Assembly (NCBI GenBank): GCA_029551285.1
Contig: JAKPFT010000033.1
Location: 1 to 61,604, forward strand
DNA: 61,604 nucleotides
Source of the DNA: a bacterium
GTDB lineage: Bacteria; Ratteibacteria; UBA8468; B48-G9; DSTR01
Direction of reading: 5' to 3'
Positions 1-9,179 of this stretch are shown piece after piece (the stretch's first letter is position 1; the number at the start of each line of letters is the position of its first letter). The translations under genes and the position numbers were made by a program. The notes beneath the pieces were generated by a model that saw nothing but the letters and a program-made list of their open reading frames with translations, searched no databases and had not been told where the DNA came from.

Positions 1-102
1 CCCATACTTCTTTGCCAGCGCATACGCCGAAAGATTACTCTCCTTTATCGCTTGCCTTATCGCTATTGTCGTGGTTGCATTTCTGTGTAATCTTATTTCC
101 AT
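1..102 (-). CDS. IS481-like transposase, N-terminal fragment
   Basis: Partial coding region running off the left edge. The visible protein begins MEIRLHRNATTT and continues through an AIRQAIKES stretch to LSAYALAKKYG. This pattern matches the N-terminal helix-turn-helix of IS481-family transposases (L-H-x-N-A-x-T-T, then a helix ending in A-x-x-Y-G). The protein would bind the element ends and carry out transposition through a downstream DDE domain, which is not in the window. The call rests on only 34 residues, so it is moderate. Confidence 0.5.
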   Translation of the reverse strand, partial: MEIRLHRNATTTIAIRQAIKESNLSAYALAKKYG

Positions 103-140
103 GTCGGGTATTTTACAACTTAACCTATCGTTAGTCAACA
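1..140 (-). mobile_element. Edge of an IS481-like insertion sequence, cut by the window start
   Basis: The minus strand carries the first 34 codons of what looks like an IS481/IS3-type transposase. Just upstream of it, around 115-140, is a segment reading TGTTGACTAACGATAGGTTA on the minus strand. Such a segment, opening with TG and lying just outside the transposase start, is what the terminal inverted repeat of such elements looks like. The other end lies outside the window, so the element type, its target duplication and its integrity cannot be checked. The end position 140 is my estimate of the terminal TG. Confidence 0.5.
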
Positions 141-194
141 ATAAACCCTTTCTTCTGTGAGCGCTATGGCGCTTGCCACCGGCCGCCAGAGCCT

Positions 195-1529
195 TCAGGC
201 AGTCCAGGCTCCTTCCTTCGGACTCATTTTCAGGCAGACCTGCCCTTCCAGGTCATAGTCATCGCTACCGGTAATTTTTACCGGGACAAATTCGCCCACG
301 GTAAGTTTCTCCGCTCTGATTTTTACCAGACCGTCAATCTCCGGCGCGTCAAACTCGGTTCTTCCCAGCCAGAACTGCCTCGCTTTCTTTTCCACCAACA
401 CCGGCAGAGTCTGGCCGACCAGTTCTTTCATCTTCTCCCGGGAAATTTCCCTTTGCACCTGAAGGAGGTACTTCCTTCTTTCCCGGATGACCTGGCCTGG
501 CAACTGGTCCCGGTCATGGTAGGCGGCAGTCCCCTTTTCCCGGGAGTAACCGAAAACCCCAACCCGGTCCAGCCGCGCCTGACGCAGGAAGTCCACCAGA
601 AACTGGAAATGTTTTTCTTTTTCTCCGGGGAAACCGACCAGGAAACTACTGCGCAGACGAAGCCCTGGAACAGTCTTTCTTAACCACTCCACCGTAGCCC
701 TGGCGTCAATCACCGGCCGGCCCATCTTAGCCAGCATCTCCGGATGGGCGTGCTGAAAGGGCAGGTCCAGGTACCGGCAGAAGCAGCGGTGATTGAGCAT
801 TACTTCCAGAACATCGTCTTTCAGGTGGGCCGGGTGAGCGTAGAGAAGCCGCACCCAGGGAAAACCAAGCTGACACAGTTTCTTCAGAAGAAAGGCCAGC
901 TGGCCCTTCCGGCCAGTTTCCCGGCCGTAAGCAGCCGTGTCCTGGGCCACGAGTATCAGTTCCTTAAGGCCCTGACGCCGCAGCGCCTTAGCCTCGGAAA
1001 GCAGCACCGTTAAGGGAAAACTGCGCAACGGCCCCCGCAAAGCAGGAATAAGGCAGTAGCGGCAAAAGTTGCTGCAGCCTTCGGCTATTTTGAGGTAAGC
1101 GTACGGGGCTGTCGTCACCAGACGGGGATAGGCCTTGTTACTGAGGAAAGTGCCTGGCACACAGCGAAAGGGTCTCTTTCCGGAAAACACATCCTCCAGC
1201 GCCCTGGCTACCTCTGCGGGGTCACCAGTGCCTACCAGAGCGTCTATTTCCTTCTGGAGAAGTAACCGGCGGCCTTCTCGCTGAACCAGACAGCCTACCA
1301 CCAACAACTTCTGCTTTTTTCTTTTTTTTAACTTTACCAGTTGGCGCAGGTACTGCCGGGATTCAGCCACCGCCTTCTGAAGAAAGGCGCAGGTGTTAAG
1401 CACAACGACATCGGCCTGTTCTGGCTCTGCCACCACAGCCAGACCTTTCTCTGCGGTCAGCGCCAGTATTTTCTCAGAGTCGACCAGGTTTTTGGGACAG
1501 CCCAGGCTGATGACGCAAATCGTTTTCAT
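195..1529 (-). CDS. rimO: Ribosomal protein S12 methylthiotransferase RimO
   Basis: Radical-SAM methylthiotransferase that adds a methylthio group to the conserved aspartate of ribosomal protein S12. The 444-residue protein has the full family layout: an N-terminal UPF0004 domain with Cys11, Cys47 and Cys80 for the auxiliary cluster, the radical-SAM CxxxCxxC at Cys152, Cys156 and Cys159, and a C-terminal TRAM domain. The SLGCPKNLVDSE opening distinguishes RimO from the tRNA enzyme MiaB. It starts 27 nt after the ftsK stop and is probably co-transcribed with ftsK. Nothing in the sequence looks damaged. Confidence 0.95.
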   Translation of the reverse strand: MKTICVISLGCPKNLVDSEKILALTAEKGLAVVAEPEQADVVVLNTCAFLQKAVAESRQYLRQLVKLKKRKKQKLLVVGCLVQREGRRLLLQKEIDALVGTGDPAEVARALEDVFSGKRPFRCVPGTFLSNKAYPRLVTTAPYAYLKIAEGCSNFCRYCLIPALRGPLRSFPLTVLLSEAKALRRQGLKELILVAQDTAAYGRETGRKGQLAFLLKKLCQLGFPWVRLLYAHPAHLKDDVLEVMLNHRCFCRYLDLPFQHAHPEMLAKMGRPVIDARATVEWLRKTVPGLRLRSSFLVGFPGEKEKHFQFLVDFLRQARLDRVGVFGYSREKGTAAYHDRDQLPGQVIRERRKYLLQVQREISREKMKELVGQTLPVLVEKKARQFWLGRTEFDAPEIDGLVKIRAEKLTVGEFVPVKITGSDDYDLEGQVCLKMSPKEGAWTA

Positions 1530-1556
1530 TTCCGAAGGAGAAAATCAGGGATGGGG

Positions 1557-3698
1557 TCAGTCAGCGCTTTTCTTGAGCACTTCCCTGGGTTTGCCTTCCC
1601 GGTAAGGACCAACGATACCTTCTTGTTCCATCTTTTCAATCAGGCCAGCCGCCTTGTTAAATCCGATTTTCAGCCGCCGCTGGAGCATGGAAATGGAGGC
1701 AATCTTTGTGTCCAGGACGATGCGTTTGGCCTGGTTGTATAGATCCGCTTCTTCCTGGCCGGGTCCGGCTCCAGACACTACTTCTTCCTCTTCCTCCGGC
1801 GATTCCAGAATTTCCATCTGATATTCCACATCTTTCTGCTCCTTCAGGAAAGCACACAGATTTTCTATCTCCTCGTCCGAGATATAGCATCCCTGAATCC
1901 GCAGGGGTCGGGAACTGCCTGGCGGAGTGAACAGCATATCACCACGGCCCAGGAGTTTTTCCGCACCAATATTGTCCATGATGGTCTTGGAATCAAAACG
2001 GGAGGGAACCTGAAAGGCAATCCGGCAGGGCAGATTCGCCTTGATGACGCCGGTGATGACATTGACCGAGGGCCGCTGGGTCGCCAGAATCAGGTGGATA
2101 CCCGCTGCCCGGGAGAGCTGGGCCAGTCGGATGATACTGTTTTCAATCTCGTTCCGGGCAATAATCATCAGATCCGCCAGTTCGTCAATGACCACTACAA
2201 TAAACGGCAGGGGTTGCTCCTTAAACTGGGCGTTGTAACTTTCAATGTTTCTCACCTTTTTCTCGTTGAAGAGGCTGTAGCGTCTTTCCATCTCGCTGAT
2301 GAGCCACTTCAGCGCCACCACGGCCTGCCGGATTTTGGTGACCACCGGCACCATCAGATGGGGTAACCCGTCGTAGAAGGTCAACTCCACCATCTTGGGG
2401 TCAATCATGAGAAAACGCACCTCCTCCGGAGAAGCCTTGTAAAGAATGGAGGCGATCAGCGAGTTAATGCAGACGGTCTTGCCGGAACCGGTGGCGCCAG
2501 CGATTAAAAGGTGGGGCATCAGTTTCAGGTCAGAGACGATCGGCCGGCCCATGACATCCTTGCCGATAGCCACCGTCAACCTGGAGCGGCTATTAGCAAA
2601 CTCTTTACAGGAAAGAATTTCCCGGAGATAGATGATGGAGATGTCCCGGTTGGGCACTTCAATCCCCACAGTAGATTTTCCAGGTAGCGGCGCCACCACT
2701 CTGATGGTGGTGGTCTTCAAACTCATGGCAATGTTGTCCTGAATGCTGTGCAGCCTGGAAACCTGGATGCCTGGAGCCAGTTGCAGTTCGTACATCGTTA
2801 CCCGGGGACCCTGGTTAATCTGGACAATCTCTCCTTCAATCCCGAACTCAGAAATCGTTTCCTCAATCACCTGGACGCAGCGGTCAAGGTCTTCTCTGGT
2901 TTCCTTCTGCGTGGGACTGCCAATCTTCAGCAGGTCCAGGGGCGGCAGTTTAAAACCGGAGGCCGTCCTCGTCGTTTTAACTGTCCGGATGACTGGCTTG
3001 CGTTCCGGCTTCTCCGGGACAGTGCCTCCGGAAGGAGTGCTCTCAGCGCCGGTGACGACCACCGGCGTGGTCGGTACCGGCACAGACGGTTCCGGCCTGG
3101 CAGAAAGATCCTCCTGGTTGCTCCGCCGGACCACCTGGGCCACCGGCGGCAGAACCAGCCGGGTGCGGCGCCACTGACAGGCCTGGCTTATCAGTTCCAC
3201 AAAGGGGGTGATAAGAACGCGATGGCCAAGACCGACCAGACCCAGAGCCACCAGACCCAGAACAGGATAAACACCTTTGGAACCAAACCACCGGGTAAGG
3301 TGATAACTCATCAGCAGACCGATGAGCCCGCCTTTCCCAGAAAGACCGCCGTTTCCTCCCAGGGAAAACAGGGTTGCGGAGACCAGCAGCAGTCCGGCCA
3401 GGCTGGCAACTTCCCGTTTCCAGGAACGAAGGTCCCCCCAGAGGCTGCTCCAGCCCAGAACAATCAGCAGAAAAACAAACAGGTAGGCACTGGACCCCAG
3501 CAGAAAAACCAGCAGCCCGGAAATCCTGGCGCCAAACGGACCTCCGAAATTGGCCGGTTTCTGTGGCGGATAACCTAACTGGCAAAAGCCGAAGGTCAAA
3601 TCATACGGACTGTACGTCCACAGACAGAGAAAGATGAAGATTCCGAAAAGGAACAGCGCTACTGCCTTGACCCAGCGCTCAATGTCTTTGCTTTCCAT
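1557..3698 (-). CDS. ftsK: DNA translocase FtsK/SpoIIIE
   Basis: Septum-associated ATP-driven DNA pump that clears and aligns chromosome termini at division. The 713-residue protein has an N-terminal membrane part of about four hydrophobic segments (residues about 10-170), a short Pro/Thr-rich linker and the motor domain. The Walker A GATGSGKT lies near residue 400, followed by the Walker B-like VVVIDELADLM and the ATQRPSV segment. A C-terminal winged-helix gamma domain reads DNA polarity sequences (SISMLQRRLKIGFNKAA). The linker is short compared with enterobacterial FtsK, as in SpoIIIE-like proteins. It is divergent from tRNA-Phe and upstream of rimO. Confidence 0.95.
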   Translation of the reverse strand: MESKDIERWVKAVALFLFGIFIFLCLWTYSPYDLTFGFCQLGYPPQKPANFGGPFGARISGLLVFLLGSSAYLFVFLLIVLGWSSLWGDLRSWKREVASLAGLLLVSATLFSLGGNGGLSGKGGLIGLLMSYHLTRWFGSKGVYPVLGLVALGLVGLGHRVLITPFVELISQACQWRRTRLVLPPVAQVVRRSNQEDLSARPEPSVPVPTTPVVVTGAESTPSGGTVPEKPERKPVIRTVKTTRTASGFKLPPLDLLKIGSPTQKETREDLDRCVQVIEETISEFGIEGEIVQINQGPRVTMYELQLAPGIQVSRLHSIQDNIAMSLKTTTIRVVAPLPGKSTVGIEVPNRDISIIYLREILSCKEFANSRSRLTVAIGKDVMGRPIVSDLKLMPHLLIAGATGSGKTVCINSLIASILYKASPEEVRFLMIDPKMVELTFYDGLPHLMVPVVTKIRQAVVALKWLISEMERRYSLFNEKKVRNIESYNAQFKEQPLPFIVVVIDELADLMIIARNEIENSIIRLAQLSRAAGIHLILATQRPSVNVITGVIKANLPCRIAFQVPSRFDSKTIMDNIGAEKLLGRGDMLFTPPGSSRPLRIQGCYISDEEIENLCAFLKEQKDVEYQMEILESPEEEEEVVSGAGPGQEEADLYNQAKRIVLDTKIASISMLQRRLKIGFNKAAGLIEKMEQEGIVGPYREGKPREVLKKSAD

Positions 3699-3723
3699 TC
3701 TGGAGTGGAACTGCTTTCACAGT

Positions 3724-3741
3724 ATTTCCACAATTTCCACA
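3724..3741. repeat. Tandem 9-bp repeat upstream of ftsK
   Basis: ATTTCCACA occurs twice head to tail (3724-3732 and 3733-3741), just upstream of the ftsK start, and a related TTTCACA lies just before it. Each copy differs at two positions from the DnaA-box consensus TTATNCACA. It may be part of the ftsK promoter or a weak DnaA site; the function is not shown by the sequence. Confidence 0.4.
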
Positions 3742-3790
3742 ATAATAGCCTACCACGCCTGGCTTCTCCTGGCAAGAGATGAAAGGCGGC

Positions 3791-3819
3791 TTGACACCGG
3801 CTGGGTACTCTGTTATCTT
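3791..3819 (+). promoter_or_regulatory. Sigma-70-type promoter for tRNA-Phe
   Basis: A perfect -35 box TTGACA (3791-3796), a 17-bp spacer and TATCTT (3814-3819) as -10 box. Transcription would start near 3826, about 14 nt before the tRNA. The match to the sigma-70 consensus and the position directly before a stable RNA gene support the call. Confidence 0.7.
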
Positions 3820-3839
3820 AAGGTACACTCAAGAAGAGG

Positions 3840-3911
3840 GCCGGGGTAGCTCAGTGGTAGAGCGCAGCCCTGAAAAGGCTGGCGTGGGCAGTTCGATTCT
3901 GCCCCCCGGCA
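3840..3911 (+). tRNA. tRNA-Phe (anticodon GAA)
   Basis: Full cloverleaf. The acceptor stem GCCGGGG (3840-3846) pairs with CCCCGGC (3904-3910). The D stem is GCTC/GAGC and the anticodon stem CAGCC/GGCTG, with loop CTGAAAA giving anticodon GAA. The variable loop has 5 nt, and the T stem GGCAG/CTGCC closes the loop TTCGATT. The discriminator is A, as expected for tRNA-Phe. The next bases are CCC, so CCA is not encoded and must be added after transcription. Confidence 0.95.
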
Positions 3912-4038
3912 CCCGAAGCGAAAACACCATGGTTGATGCCGGCATTAATCTGAAGTCAGTCTTTCCTGAAGCCACCAGAAAAAACGCCAGCACCAACGTT
4001 TCCCCCGGGAAGATTGCCCAAAACCTGGACCTGCGAAG

Positions 4039-7000
4039 ATGGACTACTACGCTGAACTTTTAACTCGTTTGAGAAGCCTGAATCCGGGCACCAGATACTT
4101 TATCAACCGGCTTTTCAACGCGGAAAAGTTCGCCTTCCTAGAAAAGTGTGTGGCTAACTTACGGCTCATCAACGAGCTGGAACCATCCCTCCAGGAACTG
4201 ACCGAGGAACAACTGGCACAACGAACCCAGCAGTTAAAACAGCGCCTGAACGATGGTGCTACCTTAGAAGACCTTTTGGTGGAGGCCTTTGCCCTGGTTC
4301 GGGAAGCCGCCAGACGCACCATCAGACTGCGCCATTTTGATGTCCAGATGATCGGCGGCATGGTGCTGCACCACGGCAAGGTGGCAGAGATGGCCACCGG
4401 CGAAGGAAAAACTCTGGTAGCCACCCTTCCCCTTTATCTTAACGCCCTCACCGGCGAGGGCGTCCACCTGGTGACTGTAAACGACTATCTGGCCAAGAGA
4501 GATACCCAGTGGATGGGTCCGATTTTTCACCTGTTAGGTCTTTCTGTCGGCTGCATTATCGCTTACCGGGACGAAAAAACTCCCTATGGTACACCGGGTT
4601 TCATCTTTGACCCCACCTATATGCCGGCTGACTCCCGCTTCCTTTATCTGCGGCCGGTCACCCGCCGGGAGGCTTACCAGTGCGACATCACCTACGGGGT
4701 GGGCAGTGAATTCGGTTTTGATTATCTCCGCGACAACATGGCGGTCCAGAAGGAAAACCAGGTTCAGAGACAGCTCAACTACGCCATCATTGATGAGGTT
4801 GACAGCATCCTGATTGACGAAGCCCGTACACCGCTCATCATCTCCGGTCCTTCAGAAGAGTCGCCCCAGATCTACTACCAGATGGACCGGCTGGTAAGAA
4901 AATTGGTGCGGGACACCGACTATCTGATTGACGAAGAAGCCCAGACCGTGACCCTTACTGACGAAGGCCTGCGGAAGTGCGAACGGCTGCTGGGTATTCA
5001 GAATCTTTACGATGGCTTGCACACCGAACTGGTTCACCACATCCATCAGGCGCTCCGGGCTCACTCCTTTTTCAAACGGGATAAGGAATATGTGGTGAAG
5101 AATGGCCAGGTAATCATTGTGGATGAGTTTACCGGCCGGCTGATGCCTGGACGGCGCTGGAGCGACGGGCTGCATCAGGCGGTGGAAGCCAAAGAGGGTG
5201 TTGCCATTGAAAGCGAGAACCAGACGCTGGCCACCATTTCCTTTCAGAACTACTTTCGCCTCTATCGGAAGATTGCCGGTATGACCGGTACCGCTCTTAC
5301 GGAAGCGTCTGAGTTCAAAGAGATTTACAAGTTAGATGTCATCGCTATTCCCACCAATAAACCCCTGCGGCGGACAGAGTTTGACGATGAAATCTACCGC
5401 AGCGAAAAGGAAAAGTTTAATGCGGTGCTGGCGGAGATTGAGGAAATGCACCGGCAGAAGCGTCCGGTGCTGGTCGGAACCGTCTCCATTGAAAAAGCAG
5501 AGAAGTTAAGCCGCCTGCTTTCCCAGCGAAACCTGGCCCACCATGTGCTCCACGGGAAAAATCACGAGGCTGAAGCCGCCATCATCGCCCAGGCCGGTCG
5601 GCCTGGTGCGATCACCATCGCCACCCAGATGGCCGGTCGCGGGGTGGACATTATTCTTGGCGGAAATCCGGAAATTCTGGCCAGGGAAGAGACCATCCAG
5701 AACATTCGGGCCAGGCTGGCCAGCGACCGCCGCCAGGTTAATCCCCGAGCGTTTGTTGACCTCCTCAACGAACTGGAGGCTAACTACAAACAGGAACTGG
5801 AACAGATTGAGGCCCGGTTCCGACCCAGCCTGGAGGAATTGAAAAAAGCGATGCTTCAGGCCGAGAACCATTTCTCCACCCTTGATCAGAAGGCCCGGGA
5901 GACTTTTGAGCGGACGCTTTTCCTGCACCGGGGCGGGTTTGAATTTGAGCGGGCCGAGCCGCGACTGGCTAAACTTCTGGAAAAATACCGGGAAGCCGAG
6001 AGGGTGCATAACGAGGCTCAACTTGAGTTTAAAGACCGGCCGGAAAGGTTGAAAGAGTTCAAGGAGAGTATGAACCGGGCCTATCGCGACTGGGACGGCT
6101 TTCGTGAGGCGCTGCGGCGGCGATTCAATCTTGTCACCCGCAACCAGGTTCAGGATAAGGCCGGGTTATTCGTCCAGACCTTAGAGAAGCCGCCGGAAAA
6201 GTTTGAAGTGGCTCTGAAGACGGTGCTCAGGGAACTTCAGGAGTATCTTGAGACCCTCCAGTGTTACCAGGAAACAATCCAGCCGCTCCTGGACGAAAAA
6301 ATGCTGACCAGCAAACCCGGCCGCTCCTTTCAGCAGCAGGCCAGCCACTACCGGGGCGCCCTCCAGCAGCTGCAAACATCGCTCGGGCAGGTGAAAACTG
6401 AAGCCGCTCTCAAAGAAATCATGCGCCAGCACCTGGCCCAGGAAGCAGTTAGTTACCGGCCCTTTATGGATAGCCTGGAAAACTTAGAAAAGGCAATCCT
6501 GTCTTCCCTGGGTGGTCAGGAATATGTGGAGGCCGAAAAAGCCTACCAGCAGGCTCTCCAGAACTACGAAAAACTGGTGGCCCAACATGACCAGGCTCTG
6601 GCGGCGGCCAGAGAAAAATATGAAACGGCGCGCAGTCAGCATGAACAGGAATGGCAGAAGGCCAAGGAAGAACTGGAAAAAAGCCCCAGAGAATTTAGAG
6701 AGCTTTTTGAGTCTATCCTGGAGAAATACCGGCAACCCTGGCTCAAGGACCACCAGCAGGTAGTTCAGGCTGGCGGCTTGCACATTATCGGGACAGAGCG
6801 GTATGAGTCCAGAAGGATTGATAACCAGTTGAAAGGTCGGGCTGGCCGTCAGGGAGACCCTGGTTCTTCCCGGTTCTATCTCTCCATTGAAGACGACCTG
6901 CTGCGTATTTTTGGGGCGGAACGGCTCACCGGTATTATGGCTTCTCTGCCAGAGGGTGACAAGATAACGCATCCGCTCATCACGAAAACCATCAACAACG

Positions 7001-7869
7001 CCCAGAAAAAGGTGGAAGCCAGAAACTTTGAAATTCGGAAGCAACTTCTGGAGTTTGACAATGTTCTCAATGACCAGCGAAAAATTATTTACAGCCTGAG
7101 ACAGGACATTCTGGAAGGACGCCATTTAGAGGAGTATGTGGAAGAATTCATCGGCGAGGTCCTGGAGAATACTTTTGAGCAGTACCTCAATGAGAAGGTG
7201 CCGGTAGACTCCTGGAATGTTGACGGTCTGCTGACCTATCTGAGTGGCCTTTTCGGACTGGCCTTCGATGTCACCAGACCGGAGGTCCCGGCGGAGTACC
7301 CCCTGTGGCGGGAACGGCTTCAGGAGCAAATCAGGGAGAAACTGCTGGCAGCCTACCAGGAGAAGAAAAACAATATGGGACCGCTGTTTCAGGAAATCCA
7401 GAAGATTATCATGCTTCAGGTGATTGACGCTAAGTGGCGCACCCATTTACGCAATCTGGATGAACTGCGCGAGGGTATCAGCCTGCGGGCCTACGCCCAG
7501 CGGGACCCGCTGGTGGCTTACAAACACGAAGGCTATGCCCTCTTCCAGGAACTGCTTGCCTCCGCCAGAGAGGAAATTCTCTCCGGTCTGTTACGGGTTC
7601 AGGTTACGGAAAGAGCCCTGGCCATGGAAAGACCGCGGGCTTCTGGACCAAGGCCTGCGGCTTATGTCCATCCGTCCCTGAGCCAGTTTCCAGCCGCTGA
7701 AAGTCAAACGCCTTCCGAACCTTCCCCTGTGACACAGCCTGCTGTTAGCCCGGGACAGTCTCTGCCGCAGCAGCCCTCCCCGGTAAAAGTAAAGAAGGTG
7801 GGACGTAACGACCCGTGCCCCTGCGGCAGCGGTAAGAAGTATAAGAAATGCTGTGGAAAATCTGTCTGA
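4039..7869 (+). CDS. secA: Preprotein translocase ATPase SecA with an expanded insertion in NBD2
   Basis: ATPase that drives proteins through the SecYEG channel. Recognisable parts are the Q-motif and NBD1 with Walker A ATGEGKT, DEVDSILIDEART, the preprotein cross-linking domain, NBD2 with TQMAGRGVDIILGG (near residue 533) and GGLHIIGTERYESRRIDNQL (near 912). The helical scaffold follows, and a C-terminal zinc-binding SEC-C motif (CPCGSGKKYKKCC) ends the protein. It has 1276 residues against about 900 in E. coli. The excess lies almost entirely between residues about 545 and 910, a Glu/Gln/Lys-rich coiled-coil-like stretch at the place of the short variable (VAR) subdomain in E. coli SecA. 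It lies downstream of tRNA-Phe and directly upstream of dnaA. Confidence 0.97.
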   Translation: MDYYAELLTRLRSLNPGTRYFINRLFNAEKFAFLEKCVANLRLINELEPSLQELTEEQLAQRTQQLKQRLNDGATLEDLLVEAFALVREAARRTIRLRHFDVQMIGGMVLHHGKVAEMATGEGKTLVATLPLYLNALTGEGVHLVTVNDYLAKRDTQWMGPIFHLLGLSVGCIIAYRDEKTPYGTPGFIFDPTYMPADSRFLYLRPVTRREAYQCDITYGVGSEFGFDYLRDNMAVQKENQVQRQLNYAIIDEVDSILIDEARTPLIISGPSEESPQIYYQMDRLVRKLVRDTDYLIDEEAQTVTLTDEGLRKCERLLGIQNLYDGLHTELVHHIHQALRAHSFFKRDKEYVVKNGQVIIVDEFTGRLMPGRRWSDGLHQAVEAKEGVAIESENQTLATISFQNYFRLYRKIAGMTGTALTEASEFKEIYKLDVIAIPTNKPLRRTEFDDEIYRSEKEKFNAVLAEIEEMHRQKRPVLVGTVSIEKAEKLSRLLSQRNLAHHVLHGKNHEAEAAIIAQAGRPGAITIATQMAGRGVDIILGGNPEILAREETIQNIRARLASDRRQVNPRAFVDLLNELEANYKQELEQIEARFRPSLEELKKAMLQAENHFSTLDQKARETFERTLFLHRGGFEFERAEPRLAKLLEKYREAERVHNEAQLEFKDRPERLKEFKESMNRAYRDWDGFREALRRRFNLVTRNQVQDKAGLFVQTLEKPPEKFEVALKTVLRELQEYLETLQCYQETIQPLLDEKMLTSKPGRSFQQQASHYRGALQQLQTSLGQVKTEAALKEIMRQHLAQEAVSYRPFMDSLENLEKAILSSLGGQEYVEAEKAYQQALQNYEKLVAQHDQALAAAREKYETARSQHEQEWQKAKEELEKSPREFRELFESILEKYRQPWLKDHQQVVQAGGLHIIGTERYESRRIDNQLKGRAGRQGDPGSSRFYLSIEDDLLRIFGAERLTGIMASLPEGDKITHPLITKTINNAQKKVEARNFEIRKQLLEFDNVLNDQRKIIYSLRQDILEGRHLEEYVEEFIGEVLENTFEQYLNEKVPVDSWNVDGLLTYLSGLFGLAFDVTRPEVPAEYPLWRERLQEQIREKLLAAYQEKKNNMGPLFQEIQKIIMLQVIDAKWRTHLRNLDELREGISLRAYAQRDPLVAYKHEGYALFQELLASAREEILSGLLRVQVTERALAMERPRASGPRPAAYVHPSLSQFPAAESQTPSEPSPVTQPAVSPGQSLPQQPSPVKVKKVGRNDPCPCGSGKKYKKCCGKSV

Positions 7870-7885
7870 CACCGGTGGAAAACTG

Positions 7886-9178
7886 ATGGATAATGAGCAA
7901 CTGCTGGAAATCTGGCAGAAGGTCATCGCCAGGGTAGGTAGCCGGATCGGTAATACCCGGGCGGTGGAGGTGTGGATTAAACCGGTGCTACCCCGGTCTC
8001 TGGAAGGCCAAACGCTGACGCTTATTCTACCAAACCGCACCTTTCAGAAGGGGTTTAGCGCCTTCACGGAACCTGTTCTGGAAGCCTGTGCGGAAGTGCT
8101 GGGCTACCGACCGCTGCTGCAATTTTGCTTTGACGATGAGGGCCATTCTCCCCGGATTTCCAGCATCAATCTTAATCCGGACTACACCTTTGAAAACTTC
8201 GTGGTCGGCCCTTCCAATCGTCTGGCCCACGCGGCGGCTCTGGCGGTGGCGCAGACACCCGGTACGGCTTACAACCCGTTGTTTATCTACGGCGGGGTCG
8301 GCCTGGGTAAGACCCATCTCATGCAGGCTATCGGCCATTTTACAGAGCAGCAAAGAAGTATTCATTCGGTTTACCTTCCCTGTGAAGTGTTCGTTAATGC
8401 CTTTATCCAGGCGATTCAAAACAAAAGCACCGTGCAGTTCCGAAACAAGTTTCGCAGTCTGGATATCCTGCTCATTGACGATATTCACTTCATTGCCGGG
8501 AAAGAAGGGACCCAGGAAGAATTCTTTCACACCTTCAACGCTCTCTACGATGCCAGAAAGCAGATTATTCTTTCCAGCGACCGGCCACCGAAAGAAATTG
8601 CCCAGTTGGAGAAAAGACTGGTTTCCCGGTTTGAATGGGGTCTGGTGGTAGACATTCAGCCGCCTGATTTCGAAACCAGGGTGGCTATTCTGAAAAAGAA
8701 GTGTCAACTGCGTTCTCTGAACCTTTCCGACGAGATTGTCTTTTACTTAGCCGAGCAGATCAGAGAAAACATCCGGATGCTGGAAGGCGCCCTGAACCGA
8801 ATTTTTGCCTTGTCCTCGCTGCTGAACCGCCAGGTTAATCTGGCACTCACTCAGGAGGTGGTGGCCGGAATTTACCAGAAGGAGAAGAAGGCTATCACCC
8901 TGCCGTTGATTATGGAAAAAGTGAGTGACTTTTTTCATATTTCCCCCCATGACCTTACCAGCCGGAAAAGAAGAAGGGATATTCTCATCCCGCGGCAGAT
9001 TGCCATGTACCTGGCCAGGGAAATGACGGAATATTCCCTGGTGGCCATCGCGGAAGAGTTAGGTGGCAAGGACCATACCACCGTCATTCACGCCTACAGG
9101 AAGATAAAGTCCAAAATCGGCGCCGACCAGTATCTGACCGGTGTGATTGAGCAGATTAAACGCTCGTTACAGGGTTGA
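7886..9178 (+). CDS. dnaA: Chromosomal replication initiator DnaA
   Basis: AAA+ initiator that binds DnaA boxes and melts the origin. The 430-residue protein has an N-terminal domain I (DNEQLLEIWQKV), an AAA+ domain with Walker A GGVGLGKTHL near residue 136 and Walker B ILLIDDIHFI. The domain IV DNA-binding signature is GGKDHTTVIHAYRKI, near the C-terminus. I start it at ATG 7886, where GGTGGAA stands 12-6 nt upstream; an ATG at 7853 would overlap secA and adds residues without homology. Domain II is very short. The gene is 16 nt after secA. Confidence 0.97.
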   Translation: MDNEQLLEIWQKVIARVGSRIGNTRAVEVWIKPVLPRSLEGQTLTLILPNRTFQKGFSAFTEPVLEACAEVLGYRPLLQFCFDDEGHSPRISSINLNPDYTFENFVVGPSNRLAHAAALAVAQTPGTAYNPLFIYGGVGLGKTHLMQAIGHFTEQQRSIHSVYLPCEVFVNAFIQAIQNKSTVQFRNKFRSLDILLIDDIHFIAGKEGTQEEFFHTFNALYDARKQIILSSDRPPKEIAQLEKRLVSRFEWGLVVDIQPPDFETRVAILKKKCQLRSLNLSDEIVFYLAEQIRENIRMLEGALNRIFALSSLLNRQVNLALTQEVVAGIYQKEKKAITLPLIMEKVSDFFHISPHDLTSRKRRRDILIPRQIAMYLAREMTEYSLVAIAEELGGKDHTTVIHAYRKIKSKIGADQYLTGVIEQIKRSLQG

Positions 9179-9179
9179 T

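Noticed and set aside
2748-3578. 276-codon plus-strand open frame
   Set aside because: Antisense shadow of ftsK, without start signals or recognisable domains.
3779-4063. Open frame across the tRNA-Phe gene
   Set aside because: It translates the tRNA itself and has no homology or ribosome-binding site.
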